This document shows, one piece after another, positions 62,324 through 64,000 of a stretch of DNA of 64,000 bases. Within the stretch, counting starts at the first letter, position 1. Each line of letters starts with the position of its first letter. Origin of the DNA: Carettochelys insculpta (Eukaryota > Chordata > Testudines > Carettochelyidae). A program made the translations under genes and the position numbers. The DNA is taken from the NCBI RefSeq assembly GCF_033958435.1, contig NC_134152.1, positions 16,230,001-16,294,000 on the forward strand, written 5' to 3'. The notes beneath the pieces are model-generated. The model was given only the letters and a program-made list of their open reading frames with translations, searched no databases and was not told where the DNA came from.

Positions 62324-62734
62324 GCCCATGTCTACACAGGCACCTTCTGTCAACAGAATGGGGCTTCTGTTGACAAAACTTGCAGAGTGTCTACATGGCC
62401 AAGGTGCTCTGTCAAGAGTCTGTCGACAAATGTGAGCTCTTTAATCGGCAGAATAATATCTCTCCCCCATTCGGTATAACTTTTCCGTCGACAGTGTTTT
62501 ATCGACAGAGTGACCATGTACACAGTTCTGTCTACAGAGAGGACTTCTGGTTGCCAGGCAGCCATTTGCAGAGCTGCCATTCAACCGTTCTGTCACCAGA
62601 CGGCAGTGCAGCCTGGCAGTTCTCTGTTGACAGAGCAAGTTGTATGTGGCAGCAATCTGTTGATAGAGGTTCTGTCGATATTTCTCTGTCAACGGTGACT
62701 GCTGTCGATAGAAGCTGCCCATCAAGACATGGCC
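62324..62734. mobile_element. Harbinger-like MITE with ATA duplication
   Basis: The left end gcccatgtctacacaggcacc and the right end agacatggcc are inverted. ATA flanks both sides (62321-62323, 62735-62737). Internal ctgttgacag/ctgtcgac motifs match the terminal regions of the Harbinger element at 51.4-55.3 kb, which may be the source family. Confidence 0.75.
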
Positions 62735-62737
62735 ATA

Positions 62738-63529
62738 TTGTATAATAAGTATAGTGGGCAATTCACTGTGTATAGGATAAAATTTGGACCCCACCCTCCC
62801 CGAACAGTTTATACACAACACGAAATCCCATAAAATGACCCACCTTCCATAGACTCTTTGTCTAACTCCACTCACTTCTCTTAACTAGGGCCCAAACACA
62901 GAGCAAGAAAGGAGATTGAAATTTATATCTGATAGGTGTGGCTGAACTGGGTTTTGGGAAAACAGCACTCTGTTACAGCCATTAAATGACTAGAGTAAGC
63001 AAGACAGAAATGGTCTTTCAGCTGCCTTTAAAACTCATTTTTTTGGTGTACTTGAAAGTTAGTGACATCCCTTCTTCAAAGCAGCAGGCACCAATAATGA
63101 CCAAATTGCTTCCAGCCATTGTGGTGGCAAAGGGAGGGCCTTCTCTACACACATCAGCAGATCCAGTGTAAGGGCCAGAGACACCTGAAGTGTCTGAATC
63201 ACAATCCCTGCCTAAGCAATCCACTATTCCATCAGGTAGGCCTATGCCATAATAGCACAATTCAGACCTTTGCAGGCCTGGTGACAGGGGGAGCAAAGCA
63301 GGCAACTGCCTCAGGGCCCAGTGATTCAAAGATCCTAAGCTCCAGCTGCTGCTGTGGCAGCAGTGGTGGCAGTCAGAGCCCAAGGAACTTTGTATCACCA
63401 CCAGAACTATGGGATGAAGCACTGGGCCGCACGCTCCAAACGGTGATGAAGGGGTAGGGGACAGGGACACTGCACTCTGGGCAGAAAAGACAACCAGCTG
63501 CTGTTGGCCCTTATTAAAGTTCTAAAACT
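62738..63529. other. Intron; possible repeat patch at 63270-63440
   Basis: gggggagcaaagcaggcaactgcctcagggcccagtgattcaaag resembles a known family of DNA transposon fragments from memory. Nothing else is supported. Confidence 0.35.
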
Positions 63530-63600
63530 ATATATCTATATCTATCTCTACATACCGATAGATAGATAGATAGATATAGATATACATAGATATATATAAT
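63530..63600. repeat. GATA/TATC microsatellite
   Basis: Imperfect tatatctatatctatctc run followed by gatagatagatagatagata and tatacatagatatata. Confidence 0.9.
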
Positions 63601-64000
63601 TGCCCACTGCCCTACCTGTAGCTCTATTAGAAAGGATATTTTTAGGTGATGTCTATTTGTCCATTATCCTTCATAAAAGAATCAGAAGGTGGACTGTGCC
63701 AGTACTGTACATAGCAGCAGCCAGTAGCTCTAGCACTGGCCTCAGAAGTTTCTACATTATTTTAGATCATTATGAATGTGATCCAGATCAGTGGTGACCT
63801 CTTGAATCTGAAGACAGGCACACTGAAAATAGATCTACTCTGCATTCCACATCTGCAGAAGAATGTAAATGGAGTGGAATTGCCATGGTTTAGTATAGTG
63901 CATAGCAACTCAGGCACCAGTGAGCTCTTGTTCTTTGGTGTGTCTCCATGACAACCCATGAGAAGGGAAAATTACCAAGAGCTGGAGCAGGGGAATTGGA

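Noticed and set aside
62035..64000. Further upstream MRTFB coding exon
   Set aside because: I looked for the conserved N-terminal block with the first RPEL (LQLRLQQRRTREEL type) on the minus strand and found nothing like it.

Overview
This is vertebrate nuclear DNA, and I read it as a turtle, probably cryptodiran. Spliced exons of one amniote gene are scattered through 62 kb of introns packed with transposons. The mix of CR1 LINEs, DIRS tyrosine-recombinase elements, Penelope-like elements, PIF/Harbinger and hAT elements, and a tRNA-derived SINE whose tail resembles a CR1 3' end is typical of turtles. The species call is an inference; the gene call is firm.

The only host gene I can support is MRTFB (MKL2), the myocardin-related coactivator of SRF. 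It lies on the minus strand and enters from beyond the right edge. Twelve coding exons were placed by splice sites and by family similarity. In transcript order they are 62034-61959, 58230-58069, 56965-56781, 42983-42840, 42464-42217, 24945-24792, 18479-17466, 9713-9558, 7985-7836, 7415-7278, 5279-5219 and 981-446. Their lengths sum to 3024 nt, exactly 1008 codons including the TGA stop, and every junction keeps frame. They encode two RPEL actin-binding motifs, the basic region, the Q-rich stretch, the SAP domain, the leucine zipper and the C-terminal activation domain. The first exons (N-terminus, first RPEL) are outside the window.

Region by region, 1-9.7 kb holds the last five exons, the 3' UTR, a hAT element and a decayed Penelope element. 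9.8-15.6 kb is a nearly complete DIRS retrotransposon. 15.6-25 kb has the SAP/zipper exon, a 1 kb hAT element, foldback MITEs and an old DIRS copy with a nested MITE. 25-42 kb is one large intron with Penelope hairpins, three long CR1 copies, a SINE inside one of them, and two more DIRS fragments. 42-43 kb holds two close exons. 43-56.8 kb is another large intron with a long CR1 and an autonomous Harbinger element nested in an older repeat. 56.8-62 kb has three exons encoding the RPEL region. The rest to 64 kb is intron.

The most interesting non-genic signals are hammerhead-ribozyme-like cores repeated on both strands of the Penelope hairpins, a GC-AG intron ending in a tandem TAG/CAG acceptor in MRTFB, and a DIRS copy whose recombinase is open except for one stop just before the catalytic tyrosine.
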